Part shown: piece after piece, positions 1 to 8,017 of the stretch
How the letters are laid out: every line of letters begins with the position of its first letter
Numbering within the stretch: the stretch's first letter is position 1
Origin: Thioalkalicoccus limnaeus
Lineage (GTDB): Bacteria; Pseudomonadota; Gammaproteobacteria; Chromatiales; Chromatiaceae
Length of the DNA: 64,000 nucleotides
Assembly: GCF_041197575.1 (NCBI RefSeq)
Contig: NZ_JBDKXB010000002.1
Coordinates: 1-64,000, forward strand
Direction of reading: 5' to 3'
Notes under the pieces: model-generated
Seen by the model: the letters and a program-made list of their open reading frames with translations, nothing else
What the model was told of the DNA's origin: nothing
Database searches by the model: none
Program-made: the position numbers and the translations under genes

Positions 1-582
1 GGCCAGCGAGCCGTCGCCGAGCAGGAAGACGACCGGCTGCAGGCCGCGCAGCGGGTCGAGCGCCGTCTCGGGCGAATCCGCCACGTCGAGCACCAGGCGC
101 AGCTCGTCGGCGACTCCGCCGACCTCGTAGTCGAGGTGCGCCCAGAAGCCGTGCAGGTCGCGGCCGGCCCAGCGCCGGCCCGGCGTCTCGACATAGACGC
201 ACCACTCGGGCAGATGGAACAGCGTGTCGGTCGGCAGATCCCCGCTCAGCGGCGTGTCGGCCAGCGCCGCGGCGAGATCCGGATCGAAGCGGTAGATCCC
301 CTGGCTCACGCGCCAGGTGGCAAGCGCCCCGACGATGCCCAGGTGATGAATCCGCGGCGGGTCGACGCGCCCATCGGCGCCGCTTAAGATCGCGGCGAAA
401 CCCTGCAACGGCAGGAAGCACCACTCCGGCCAGTCCGGGACCTCCCGGCCGCGCTGGGCACGCAGCCGATCCGTGTCGCGCCAGGCGTTGGGATAAGCCC
501 GGCGGACCGCGCTCAGGATGGCGCGCGGACGCACGGTGTCGCCGGCCGGTGAGCGGGCCGGATCGCGGTGATCGGATACCAT
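1..582 (-). CDS. AcrVA2-like protein (partial, C-terminus off the window)
   Basis: A 194-codon open frame runs from an ATG at 582 off the left edge without a stop. The protein is rich in Trp and Pro. Its ordered motifs are WPEWCFLPLQ (51-60), GIYRFD (95-100), LPEWCVYVET (124-133) and GFWAHLDYE (145-153). From memory, the anti-CRISPR AcrVA2 of Moraxella carries the same series in the same order: a FFPMQ block, a GIYQLDEE block, LPDWCVYVD and GFWAIYD. AcrVA2 lowers Cas12a by promoting loss of its mRNA, and homologues are known in bacteria lacking Cas12a. No cas gene is in this window, so an anti-CRISPR role here is inference; an unrelated RNA- or ribosome-linked function is equally possible. 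The C-terminal part, expected to be basic, is not visible. Confidence 0.72.
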   Translation of the reverse strand, partial: MVSDHRDPARSPAGDTVRPRAILSAVRRAYPNAWRDTDRLRAQRGREVPDWPEWCFLPLQGFAAILSGADGRVDPPRIHHLGIVGALATWRVSQGIYRFDPDLAAALADTPLSGDLPTDTLFHLPEWCVYVETPGRRWAGRDLHGFWAHLDYEVGGVADELRLVLDVADSPETALDPLRGLQPVVFLLGDGSLA

Positions 583-986
583 GGGACGAAACCGAGGGAC
601 GAGGACCTGTGGACGCCATAGCGTGCGCACCAGTCTAGCGAACCGCCTCCCCGTTGACGAGATCGATGCCGGGTCGCACACGCGCCCGATCCCCCAACGT
701 CCTTCACTCGGCCTCGTCCAGACCCTGGCGGCGCCAGAGAAAGCCCCTCCGGGCCGCACCCGTCGCGCTCGGAATCCTCGTGCGCTTCCTCAGATCGAAG
801 GCGTCGCCTCCAATCCGTCTGCTAAAGTCACGATGGACCAGCGAATACAATGGCACATGGACCATTCGAAGGATTGCGCGTGGCGGCCCGTCCCGCGAAC
901 CGTCATTGAAGAGATGCATAGATGAGGTGTGTCGCTGCCCAGCTGGGCGCTTCAGCGCGCGCGCCAGACGACGGCGAGCCGCTGAG
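583..986. other. Non-coding or degenerate stretch
   Basis: I find no credible gene in these 404 bases. Several frames are open but give Arg/Pro-rich low-information translations typical of GC-rich DNA. The stretch lies where the promoter of the AcrVA2-like gene and the missing N-terminus of the N-acetyltransferase would be expected. A short GPFEGL segment near 855 loosely recalls the NAT motif PFENLD, but it is in another frame and stops soon after. Confidence 0.5.
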
Positions 987-1334
987 CCTCGCGGCGGTTT
1001 CTGCTACGAGTTGAACGGGTTATTCGCCTCCTTGCTGCGTGCCTTGGGGTTCGATGTCGTGATGCTCGAGGCTAGCGTCATGGATGGTCGCGGCGAGTTC
1101 GGGCCGGCGTTCGACCACATGACCTTGGTGGTCACCCTCGACGAGCGCTGGATCGTAGATGTCGGCTTCGGCGACTCCTTCCGCGAGCCTTTTCGGCTGG
1201 CTGAGCGTGCGGAGCAGGAGCAGGAGCAGGAGCAGGGACAGCTTGCTTACCGCATCGAGGAAGGCAGTGGTGGCCGTCTGATTCTGATGAAAGCCGGATG
1301 GGACGACGGGTATTTGTCCGGCCAGCTATTTTAG
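987..1334 (+). pseudogene. Arylamine N-acetyltransferase fragment
   Basis: The frame carries the NAT core. PRGGFCYELNGL holds the catalytic Cys (codon 1002-1004), FDHMTLVV the catalytic His, and WIVDVGFGDSFREPFRL the catalytic Asp. Intact NATs are about 270-280 residues with a conserved N-terminal block (HRAHLxxIPFENLDI type) before RGGFC; upstream sequence in this frame is Arg-rich and unlike NAT. The C-terminal roughly 90 residues are also missing: the frame ends after GWDDGYLSGQLF and runs straight into an AbrB-like fragment. All three catalytic residues survive, so the loss looks recent. A (GGAGCA)4 repeat encodes an EQEQEQEQ run in the middle. Acetyl-CoA-dependent N-acetylation is the family function; this copy is unlikely to be active. 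Confidence 0.72.
1211..1236 (+). repeat. Hexanucleotide tandem repeat (GGAGCA)4
   Basis: Four perfect GGAGCA units plus two bases lie inside the N-acetyltransferase fragment and encode alternating Glu-Gln. Such a repeat can gain or lose units by slippage without shifting frame. Confidence 0.85.
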
Positions 1335-1343
1335 ACCGGCTGA

Positions 1344-1583
1344 TGGCACGTTCTGCCCAAGTCCATCCGCGAGCCCCTGGGCCTGAACCTCGGCCAACGC
1401 TTCTTGGTGAGACCGAGGGAGCACGGGATCGAGCTGGTACCCTGCGAGGAGCCGACGCGTCGGGCAAAAGTACGGGAACGGTGTCGTCTCTCGATGGGGC
1501 GGCGCGCGTCGGCGAGGGGTTGGGTGGGATGGGCCCCGCCCGACCGAAAACGAACCCCGACGGGACATTTTGGCCAGCCTTGA
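1344..1583 (+). pseudogene. AbrB/SpoVT-type antitoxin fragment lacking its start
   Basis: Directly after a TGA at 1341 the frame reads VLPKSIREPLGLNLGQRF and then LVRPREHGIELVPCEEP. This is the swapped-hairpin AbrB/MazE DNA-binding pattern (xVxLPKxIRexLGLkpGdxfxv...I.L.P). The first strand, normally about 8-10 residues with the initiator Met, is missing and no in-frame start lies upstream. The frame stays open to a TGA at 1581, but only about the first 45 codons (to roughly 1478) look homologous. It begins 9 bases after the truncated N-acetyltransferase ends, so both are probably scars of the same rearrangement. No toxin gene follows. Confidence 0.6.
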
Positions 1584-1650
1584 AAAACACCATTGGCGCC
1601 AGCAGTTCCGGAGGGCGCCGCGATCGGCCCCCACGAACCGGAGCACCTCG

Positions 1651-2544
1651 ATGTCCCAGACCCTGGTTTCTGGTCGTCGCCCACGCGAGACCTTGAGCTA
1701 CTTGAATTGGCTGATCAACCCGTACCATGGCCTGGATGTCACCCAGGTGTACGATCTGCTTGCGGACCGATCACCGACGCGTGGGCTCTATCTGAATCTC
1801 GGCTACTGGGACCAGGCCGAATCGCTCGATGAGGCCTGTCAGGCGTTGGCCGCGTTGATGGCCGATGCGGCAGAGATGGGGCCAGAGGATTGCGTCCTCG
1901 ACGTGGGTTTCGGCTTCGCCGATCAGGACCTCTTCTGGGCTCGCGCCTACCGGCCCAAGCAGATCATCGGGCTCAATATCACGGCCTCGCAGGTGGCAGT
2001 GGCACGCCGCCGCGTCGCCGAGCTCGGACTCGATGACCGAATCGACCTTCGCTTGGGATCGGCAACGCGGATGCCGATCGAGGATGCCACGATCGATAAG
2101 GTCGTGGCGATGGAGTCGGCCTTTCATTTCGACACGCGGCAGGCCTTCTTCGAAGAGGCCTTCCGCGTCCTCCGCCCGGGTGGTCGGCTGGTCCTCGCCG
2201 ATATCCTGCCGATGCCGAAGGTCGCAGGAACCTGGCGACGAATCGAACACTGGTGGAGCTGGCGCCAGACCGCCGGCAAGTTTCGGGTGCCGGTCGACAA
2301 TTTTTATACGCGCGATCAGTATCCGGCGCGGCTGGCCGCCGCGGGCTTCGGCGAAAGCCGTGTGGTTTCGATTCGCGATCAGGTCTATCGACCCTTGCAC
2401 GAGTACCTGGCCGGTCATCGCGAGGGGTTGTCCCGGCTGCACCCGGCATTGCGCTTGGCGATCGGCATTGCGCTCAGGATCGATGCCGACCGGATCTACC
2501 GAGGCCTAGACTATGTTCTGGCTACCGCCGAGAAGCCCGCGTAG
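1651..2544 (+). CDS. Class I SAM-dependent methyltransferase
   Basis: A 297-residue cytosolic methyltransferase. Motif I is VLDVGFGFADQD (about residue 93), followed by the acidic-loop region IIGLNITASQ, a conserved Asp-rich turn, and FHFDTRQAFFEEAFRVLRPGGRL, the post-III signature of the UbiE/small-molecule branch. The C-terminal part (FRVPVDNFYTRDQYPARLAAAGF) resembles enzymes that methylate small metabolites or polyketides rather than RNA. The substrate cannot be read from sequence. The ATG at 1651 was chosen because GGAG sits 7 bases upstream; an in-frame start at 1570 adds an unlikely Arg-rich leader. folB begins 32 bases downstream on the same strand. Confidence 0.85.
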   Translation: MSQTLVSGRRPRETLSYLNWLINPYHGLDVTQVYDLLADRSPTRGLYLNLGYWDQAESLDEACQALAALMADAAEMGPEDCVLDVGFGFADQDLFWARAYRPKQIIGLNITASQVAVARRRVAELGLDDRIDLRLGSATRMPIEDATIDKVVAMESAFHFDTRQAFFEEAFRVLRPGGRLVLADILPMPKVAGTWRRIEHWWSWRQTAGKFRVPVDNFYTRDQYPARLAAAGFGESRVVSIRDQVYRPLHEYLAGHREGLSRLHPALRLAIGIALRIDADRIYRGLDYVLATAEKPA

Positions 2545-2576
2545 CGGCGCATAGGTAGCCGATGAGGGAAAGGGAG

Positions 2577-2954
2577 ATGGTTGTGGACATCGTGTTTCTG
2601 CGCGGATTGCGGATCGAAACCGTGATCGGCATCTATGACTGGGAAAAGGCGATCCGCCAGCCGGTCATACTCGACCTCGAGATGAGCGCCGATGTCGCCC
2701 GCGCCGCGGCCTCGGACCGGATCGAGGACGCCCTCGATTACAAGGCCGTCTCGAAGCGTCTAAAGGCCTTCGTCGGCGACAACCGGTTCGAGCTCGTCGA
2801 GACGCTTGCCGAGCGATGTACCGAGATCATTCGCAGCGAGTTCGGCGTCTCTTGGGTGCGGCTGACGGTCAACAAGATCGGCGCCGTGACCGATGCCGTC
2901 GATGTCGGCGTCATCATCGAGCGCGGCGCGCGGCCGACGACGGGCCGGGGCTGA
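2577..2954 (+). CDS. folB: Dihydroneopterin aldolase
   Basis: A 125-residue protein of FolB size. It converts 7,8-dihydroneopterin to 6-hydroxymethyl-7,8-dihydropterin and glycolaldehyde in folate synthesis. Visible signatures are the N-terminal DIVFLRGLRIETVIGIYDWE strand with the pterin-anchoring Glu, the ALDYKAVSKRL segment with the conserved Tyr, and VRLTVNKIGAV with the catalytic Lys. The ATG at 2577 follows an AGGGAA Shine-Dalgarno at 6 bases; an in-frame ATG at 2562 lacks one. The stop overlaps the folK start as TGATG, so the two are translationally coupled and catalyse consecutive steps. Confidence 0.93.
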   Translation: MVVDIVFLRGLRIETVIGIYDWEKAIRQPVILDLEMSADVARAAASDRIEDALDYKAVSKRLKAFVGDNRFELVETLAERCTEIIRSEFGVSWVRLTVNKIGAVTDAVDVGVIIERGARPTTGRG

Positions 2955-3445
2955 TGCCCTGGGCCTGGATCAGTGTCGGCAGCAACCTGGATCGCGAGGC
3001 GAGCGTGCGCGGTGCGGTCGCCGCGATGCGCCGCCGCTTCGGTGATCTGCGGCTGTCGTCGGTCTACGAGAGCACCGCGGTCGGCAGCGATGGCCCACCG
3101 TTCCTGAACCTGGTTGCCGGTTTCGCGAGCGAGGCTGGCGTCGCGGCGCTGAACGCGTGGCTGCGCGCGACCGAGGACGCCTTCGGGCGCATCCGCGGCC
3201 GCGATCGGTTCGCGCCGCGGACCCTGGACCTGGATCTGCTGACCTACGGCGAGCGGGTCGGCGTCGTCGACGGCTGCCGGCTGCCCCGCGACGAGATCCT
3301 GCGCTACGCGTTCGTGCTGGCCCCGTTGGCCGAGGTCGATCCGGACGGCCGCCATCCGGAGAACGGGCGCCGCTATCGGGAGCTGTGGGCCGAGTTCCCG
3401 AAAGACCGGCCGCCCTTGGTCCGAATCCCATTCGCCTTCGATTGA
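2954..3445 (+). CDS. folK: 2-amino-4-hydroxy-6-hydroxymethyldihydropteridine pyrophosphokinase
   Basis: A 163-residue HPPK. It transfers pyrophosphate from ATP to 6-hydroxymethyl-7,8-dihydropterin, the product of FolB. Seen are the N-terminal WISVGSNLDRE, the loop SVYESTAVG, PFLNLV, the metal-binding RTLDLDLLTY with paired Asp residues, and LPRDEILRYAFVLAPLAEV. Length is normal. It starts inside the folB stop (TGATG). The pteridine reductase on the other strand 560 bases on makes this a small pterin/folate locus. Confidence 0.93.
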   Translation: MPWAWISVGSNLDREASVRGAVAAMRRRFGDLRLSSVYESTAVGSDGPPFLNLVAGFASEAGVAALNAWLRATEDAFGRIRGRDRFAPRTLDLDLLTYGERVGVVDGCRLPRDEILRYAFVLAPLAEVDPDGRHPENGRRYRELWAEFPKDRPPLVRIPFAFD

Positions 3446-3469
3446 CGAAAGTCTCGGCTCGCCGCGGCG

Positions 3470-3958
3470 TCAGCGTCCGGGTAGACCGCCGATGCGCAGC
3501 AGCCCGTCGATCATGGCCCCGGTCTCGTCTGCATCGCCGAGCCGTTCCGCCGGCGTCCAACTGTAGTCGGCTTCGAGCCGGTAGGACCCGACGAACTCGT
3601 CCGGGGCCTGTCCACCCCAGTCGCGCGGCGACAGCAGCGAGAAGAAGGTGCGCCCGTCGGTGCGTCGATAGAGATGATAGACCTGGCCCGGGCGGCGCTG
3701 GAACTGGCACTCGGCTTGTGTCAGGGCCTGTTCCTCGCGCGCCTCGTCGATGACCTTGCGTGCCTCGCTCTGCAGCGCGCGGATCTGATCGGCGATCACG
3801 CGCAGCTTTGCGTGGGTGCGGGCGCCGAGCATGGCCTCGGCGCGGGCGATCTCGGCGGCCAATTCCGATGCCTGAAACGCCGGTGCGAGGCGGCTGACCG
3901 GATAGGGCGCGCTGCGATCGGCTCCGTCGTGCAGTCGTGGTTTGTCGTCGTCAGTCAT
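3470..3958 (-). CDS. DUF2452 family protein
   Basis: A 162-residue soluble protein. The N-terminal half (about residues 30-85) is a predicted long helix with coiled-coil character (ARAEAMLGARTHAKLRVIADQIRALQSEARKVI). The C-terminal half contains VYHLYRRTDGRTFFSLLSPRDWG and FVGSYRLEADYSWTPAE, the pattern I associate with DUF2452. The function of that family is unknown. It lies 49 bases downstream of the pteridine reductase on the same strand, so they are probably co-transcribed. Confidence 0.75.
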   Translation of the reverse strand: MTDDDKPRLHDGADRSAPYPVSRLAPAFQASELAAEIARAEAMLGARTHAKLRVIADQIRALQSEARKVIDEAREEQALTQAECQFQRRPGQVYHLYRRTDGRTFFSLLSPRDWGGQAPDEFVGSYRLEADYSWTPAERLGDADETGAMIDGLLRIGGLPGR

Positions 3959-4007
3959 GATTTGCCTGGCGTCGAGCGTCGCTGCCTGCTCGCGCTCGAC
4001 GCGCTCG

Positions 4008-4763
4008 TCATTGCTGAATGGTGCGGCCGCCGTCGACGGTCAGGATCTGGCCGGTGACATAATCGGCGTCGCGGATCAGGTACAGAAGCGCGCGCGCGAT
4101 ATCGCCGGGCGTCCCCGGACGACCCAAGGCGGTACGCGCGAGGATCGCGTCCTTGGCGGCGTCGTCGAGGCCCTGATCGGGCCATAGGATGGCCCCCGGC
4201 GCGACGCCATTGACCCGGATCTCCGGGCCGAGCTCGCGGGCCAAGGCCTGCACCATCATCGCATTGCCGGCCTTCGCGATCGAGTAGATCGGGTGGCCTT
4301 TCAATGGCCGCCGGCCGTGGATGTCGACCAGATTCAGGATACAGCCGTGGTGCTGGCGCAGCCAGGGCGCGGCCTGTTGCGCGAGGAAGAACGGTGCCTT
4401 CAGGTTGGTCCCGATCAGATCCTCCCATTGCGCCTCGTCGGCTTCGCCGATCGGCGTCGGATAGAAGCTCGAGGCATTGTTGATCAGCACGTCGAGCCGA
4501 TTGCGAAAGCCGGCAACCTGCTTAAACAGTGCCGGCAGGCTCGCCAGGTCGCACAGATCGGCCTGGACCAGGCGCACCGAGTCCGGTCGCCTCTGCTCGA
4601 GCTCGCCAGCCAGTGCCTCGGCCGGTGCGCGCGATCGGCGATAATGCAGGATCAGGTCCATGCCCTGGGCATGGAGCAGCCGGCCCGTCTCGGCACCGAG
4701 ACGCTGGGCCGCGCCGGTGATCAGCACCACGCGGCCGTCGAGGGACGCCGGGTCTGGCCTCAT
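4008..4763 (-). CDS. Pteridine reductase (short-chain dehydrogenase)
   Basis: A 251-residue NADPH-dependent SDR with the TGxxxRxG cofactor motif of pteridine reductases (TGAAQRLGAETG), in place of the usual TGxxxGIG. It also has NNAS, LVDIHGRRP and the catalytic IYSIAKAGN (YxxxK). Such enzymes (FolM/PTR1 group) reduce dihydrofolate or dihydrobiopterin to the tetrahydro form, which fits the neighbouring folB-folK. The start at 4763 is preceded by GGAGAG at a good distance; the longer frame to 4865 would overlap the divergent midA start. The C-terminus DYVTGQILTVDGGRTIQQ is the standard SDR dimer end. Confidence 0.88.
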   Translation of the reverse strand: MRPDPASLDGRVVLITGAAQRLGAETGRLLHAQGMDLILHYRRSRAPAEALAGELEQRRPDSVRLVQADLCDLASLPALFKQVAGFRNRLDVLINNASSFYPTPIGEADEAQWEDLIGTNLKAPFFLAQQAAPWLRQHHGCILNLVDIHGRRPLKGHPIYSIAKAGNAMMVQALARELGPEIRVNGVAPGAILWPDQGLDDAAKDAILARTALGRPGTPGDIARALLYLIRDADYVTGQILTVDGGRTIQQ

Positions 4764-4852
4764 GGTCGCTCTCCATCGGTGATGACAGGGAGGGCGCCAT
4801 TCTACCGCAACAGAGCGCGGCTGCCGCGAAGTGGCCCGCGAGGAGTTCGCCG

Positions 4853-6025
4853 ATGCCCGATGCACGACACTGGTGCGATGATCCAGTCGCCGAGGCCCAT
4901 AGCCGCGAGCTGGCCGAACGGATCCGGGCCGAGGCCGAAGCAGCCGGCGGGTCGTTGCCCTTCGACCGCTTCATGGAGCTGGCCCTCTATGCGCCGGGCT
5001 TGGGCTACTACATGGCCGGCGCCCGCAAGCTCGGCGCCGATGGCGATTTCGTCACGGCGCCCGAGCTCTCGCCGTTGTTCGGCCGGTGTCTTGCGCGTCA
5101 GTGTCAGGAGGCCCTCGCCGCGGTCGGTGGCGGCGACATCCTCGAGGTCGGCGCTGGTCAGGGCACGCTCGCGGCCCAGGTGCTCGGCCAGCTCGACCGG
5201 GACGGGCCACTGCCGCGCCGGTATCGAATCCTGGAGCTCAGCCCCGAGCTCGCCGATCGCCAGCGCACACGGCTTCGCGCGGCGGTGCCGCACCTGATGC
5301 CGCGTATCGACTGGGTCACCGGATTTCCCGAAGGCCTGCGCGGCGTCGTCGTTGCCAACGAGGTGCTGGACGCGATGCCGGTCCATCGTTTCGAGATCCT
5401 CGCCGACGGCTCCGTCGGCGAGGTCATGGTGACACCGACGCCGGATGGCCTTGGCTGGCAGGAATCCGTGGTCCCGGCCCGCTCGCCGGGACTGGCCGCC
5501 GCGGTGGCCGAGATCCAGGCCGACGGATGGGCACGCTCAGCCGGTGTCTGCGGCGAGGTCAACCTGCGCCTGGCGCCTTGGCTCGCGTCGCTCTCGGCGG
5601 CCCTCGACCGAGCCCTGATCCTACTCATCGACTACGGCTACCCGAGGTCCGAGCTCTACCATCCCGAGCGCCGTGCCGGGACCCTGATGTGTCATCATCG
5701 ACACCAGGCCCATGGCGATCCGTACCGCGCGATCGGCCTTCAGGACATCACCGCCCATGTCGACTTCACGGCGGTCGCGCGTGCGGCCGCCCGTGCCGAG
5801 CTCGCGCTCGCCGGGTACAGTACCCAGACCCACTTCCTGCTTGGTTGCGGTCTCGATCGCTTGCTCGCCGAGGCGCCAGAGGACCCGCTGGCGTTGGCCC
5901 AGGGCGCGAAGCAATTGGTGCTGCCGACCGCGATGGGTGAACGCTTCCAGGTCATGGGCCTGACCAAGGGCCTGGAGTACCCGTGGCGGGGTTTCGCGCT
6001 GCGCGATCTGCGCGGTCGCTTGTGA
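4853..6025 (+). CDS. MidA-family SAM-dependent methyltransferase (DUF185)
   Basis: A 390-residue protein. The N-terminal block PFDRFMELALYAPGLGYYM...GDFVTAPELSPLFGRCLA and the methyltransferase motif ILEVGAGQGTLA, with VVVANEVLDAMPVHRF, are typical of the MidA/NDUFAF7 family. The mitochondrial member NDUFAF7 symmetrically dimethylates an arginine of a complex I subunit; the bacterial substrate is not established. AGGAG lies 8 bases before the ATG. It is divergent from the pteridine reductase (89-base gap) and convergent with an NDUFA9-like gene, another complex I relative. Confidence 0.9.
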   Translation: MPDARHWCDDPVAEAHSRELAERIRAEAEAAGGSLPFDRFMELALYAPGLGYYMAGARKLGADGDFVTAPELSPLFGRCLARQCQEALAAVGGGDILEVGAGQGTLAAQVLGQLDRDGPLPRRYRILELSPELADRQRTRLRAAVPHLMPRIDWVTGFPEGLRGVVVANEVLDAMPVHRFEILADGSVGEVMVTPTPDGLGWQESVVPARSPGLAAAVAEIQADGWARSAGVCGEVNLRLAPWLASLSAALDRALILLIDYGYPRSELYHPERRAGTLMCHHRHQAHGDPYRAIGLQDITAHVDFTAVARAAARAELALAGYSTQTHFLLGCGLDRLLAEAPEDPLALAQGAKQLVLPTAMGERFQVMGLTKGLEYPWRGFALRDLRGRL

Positions 6026-6058
6026 GCGCCGTCGCTCGAACGGCCCGCACCCGCGCGA

Positions 6059-6964
6059 TCAGCGCAGGTATCCGGGCACCACGGCCGCGATATCGGTGGC
6101 CCGGAGCCCGAGCTCGGCGAGCCCGTCGCGGGTGCAGACGTTGTCGGTTTGCAGCGACAGATAGTTGTCGCGGGTGAAGGGCTGGCCGGGCAGCCATTCG
6201 AAGACCCGCGCCTGGAGCCGCGATAGGCCATTGCCGAGGCCGACGACGCGGACCCGCCGGTCGATGGTGGCGGCCGTGTATTCGACGAGCTCCTGCAAGC
6301 GGAAGACGCGCGGACCGCACAGCGGGTAACGCTGTCCGTGGGTTGCCGGATCGGCCAGTGCGGTGTGCATCGCGGCGACGACATCGCCGACATAGACCGG
6401 GGCGAGGCGGGCATTCGGGCAGGCGAGCGGGAAGAAGCCGGGTACGATGCGCAGCAGCCCGGCGAAGCGATTGAAGAAACGGTCGCCACGGCCGAAGATC
6501 ACCGATGGCTGGAAGCTCGTGACCGCGATGCCCGATTCCAGCGCGCGGTGGGCCAGGTCCTCGCCGGCGCCCTTGCTGCGCAGATAGCGGCTCCCGCCGG
6601 ACAAGGCATCCGCATGCAGCGCGCTCATCTGCAGCAGGCGGCCGACGCCGGCGGTGCGGGCCGCGGCGACCAGGTGCTCGACCAGCTCGACGTGGACCCG
6701 CTCGAAGCGGCTGGTCCTAGTCTCGTTGAGGATGCCGACCAGGTTGATGACGGTGCCGCAGCCGGCCAAGTGGCGGCCGAGGTCTTCGGCGTCGAAGAGG
6801 TCGCCGGGGCGAACCTCGAGGCCGGGAACCAGGCGCAGGTCGCGGTAGCGTTCCGGGCGGCGCAGGATCAGGCGGCACGGGTAGCCCGTCGCGGTCAGGG
6901 CGTTGATCAGGTGGCGGCCGACGAATCCGGTGCCTCCAAGGATGCAGATAGGAGTCTTGTTCAT
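6059..6964 (-). CDS. NAD(P)-binding, complex I NDUFA9-subunit family protein
   Basis: A 301-residue atypical SDR/epimerase-like protein. It has an N-terminal dinucleotide motif ICILGGTGFVGRHLI, an acidic region and VINLVGIL. A region SRYLRSKGAGEDLA replaces the usual YxxxK, followed by VTSFQPSVIFGRGDRFFNRF, a signature of the NDUFA9-like and ubiquinone-linked group. In bacteria these are loosely tied to respiratory-chain or quinone functions; the reaction is unknown. It is convergent with midA (33 bases between stops) and divergent from the TauE gene. Confidence 0.82.
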   Translation of the reverse strand: MNKTPICILGGTGFVGRHLINALTATGYPCRLILRRPERYRDLRLVPGLEVRPGDLFDAEDLGRHLAGCGTVINLVGILNETRTSRFERVHVELVEHLVAAARTAGVGRLLQMSALHADALSGGSRYLRSKGAGEDLAHRALESGIAVTSFQPSVIFGRGDRFFNRFAGLLRIVPGFFPLACPNARLAPVYVGDVVAAMHTALADPATHGQRYPLCGPRVFRLQELVEYTAATIDRRVRVVGLGNGLSRLQARVFEWLPGQPFTRDNYLSLQTDNVCTRDGLAELGLRATDIAAVVPGYLR

Positions 6965-7114
6965 GGTGCGGATGTTCTTGTTGGCGGAATCGGGAGCAGT
7001 GGTCGCCGGCCGCTTGACCTGGCACGCGCTGCGGCATTATCGCCGATCGGGGACGATATCGGGACCGCTCCCAGGCCTGTCACTCGCTGCCGCGTCCCCG
7101 GTGGATCGCAGCGC

Positions 7115-7909
7115 GTGAGCGCCTTGGAGCTCGTCGTCTACCTGGCGACCGGTGCCCTCGCGGGCCTGTTGGCCGGGCTGCTCGGGGTCGGTGGTGGCGT
7201 CATCATGGTGCCGGTTCTGATCCTGGTCTTCATGTCGTTGGGCCTGACCGCACACTGGATACCGCATCTGGCCGTGGGGACGTCGCTCGCGACCATCGTC
7301 GGCACCGGGCTGGCGTCGGTCTGGGCCCATCAGCGCCGTGGAGCGGTACGCTGGGATCTGACCTGGCGCCTCGCGCCGGGTCTGGTGATCGGGGCCTGGC
7401 TCGGCGCTGCGCTCGCCGGTTGGCTGCCGGCGCTCTGGCTCAAACGGATCTTCGCGATCTTCCTGTTGATCGTCGGTCTGCGCATGATCTGGCCGCGATC
7501 GGTGCATTCGGCCAGCACCCTGCCCGGGCCCGCCGGCCTGTTCGCCGCCGGGTCGGGTATCGGTGCCTTGTCGGCGCTGGTCGGGATCGGCGGTGGTACT
7601 CTGACTGTCCCACTCCTTGCGCGCGGTGGGATCGACCTGCGGCGAGCGGTGGCGACCGCAAGCGCTTGCGGTCTGCCGATCGCGCTGGCCGGGGCGACCG
7701 GCTTCATGCTGGTCGGCTGGGGCCGTGACGGGTTGCCCGCGGCCAGCACCGGCTTCGTCTACTGGCCGGCGGTCGCCGCGATGCTCGTCGCGAGCATCCC
7801 GACCGCGCCGCTCGGTGCCCACCTCGCCCATACGCTCCCGGTGACCCTGATCAAACGGTTCTTCGGCCTGCTGCTGATGCTGGTCGCGGCCCGCTTGTTA
7901 TTCGCCTGA
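7115..7909 (+). CDS. Sulfite exporter TauE/SafE family permease
   Basis: A 264-residue integral membrane protein of about eight hydrophobic segments, built from two related halves. Each half carries the family's glycine-rich motif: GLLGVGGGVIMVPVL near the N-terminus and ALVGIGGGTLTVPLL in the middle. Members move sulfite, sulfoacetate or other small organosulfur anions. An export role for sulfite would suit a sulfur oxidiser but is inference. A GTG at 7115 was chosen because hydrophobic sequence starts immediately after; the long upstream extension of this frame overlaps the opposite-strand gene. Confidence 0.88.
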   Translation: MSALELVVYLATGALAGLLAGLLGVGGGVIMVPVLILVFMSLGLTAHWIPHLAVGTSLATIVGTGLASVWAHQRRGAVRWDLTWRLAPGLVIGAWLGAALAGWLPALWLKRIFAIFLLIVGLRMIWPRSVHSASTLPGPAGLFAAGSGIGALSALVGIGGGTLTVPLLARGGIDLRRAVATASACGLPIALAGATGFMLVGWGRDGLPAASTGFVYWPAVAAMLVASIPTAPLGAHLAHTLPVTLIKRFFGLLLMLVAARLLFA

Positions 7910-8017
7910 CCGGGCCGCAGCAGGCGCTCTGGCAAAACCCTTGCCGAGGCGGGTCGGGATCGGCGTTAATCAGCTCTTCGTCGGACCCCGTTCACCATTC
8001 AGCCGCGAGGAGGGCTC

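Noticed and set aside
704..919. Minus-strand 71-codon frame in the left intergenic region
   Set aside because: No recognisable motif or ribosome-binding site, and the composition matches other shadow frames.
5740..6489. Long minus-strand open frame across the midA / NDUFA9-like boundary
   Set aside because: It overlaps two well-supported genes in other frames and its Ser/Arg/Pro-rich translation is typical of shadow frames in GC-rich DNA.
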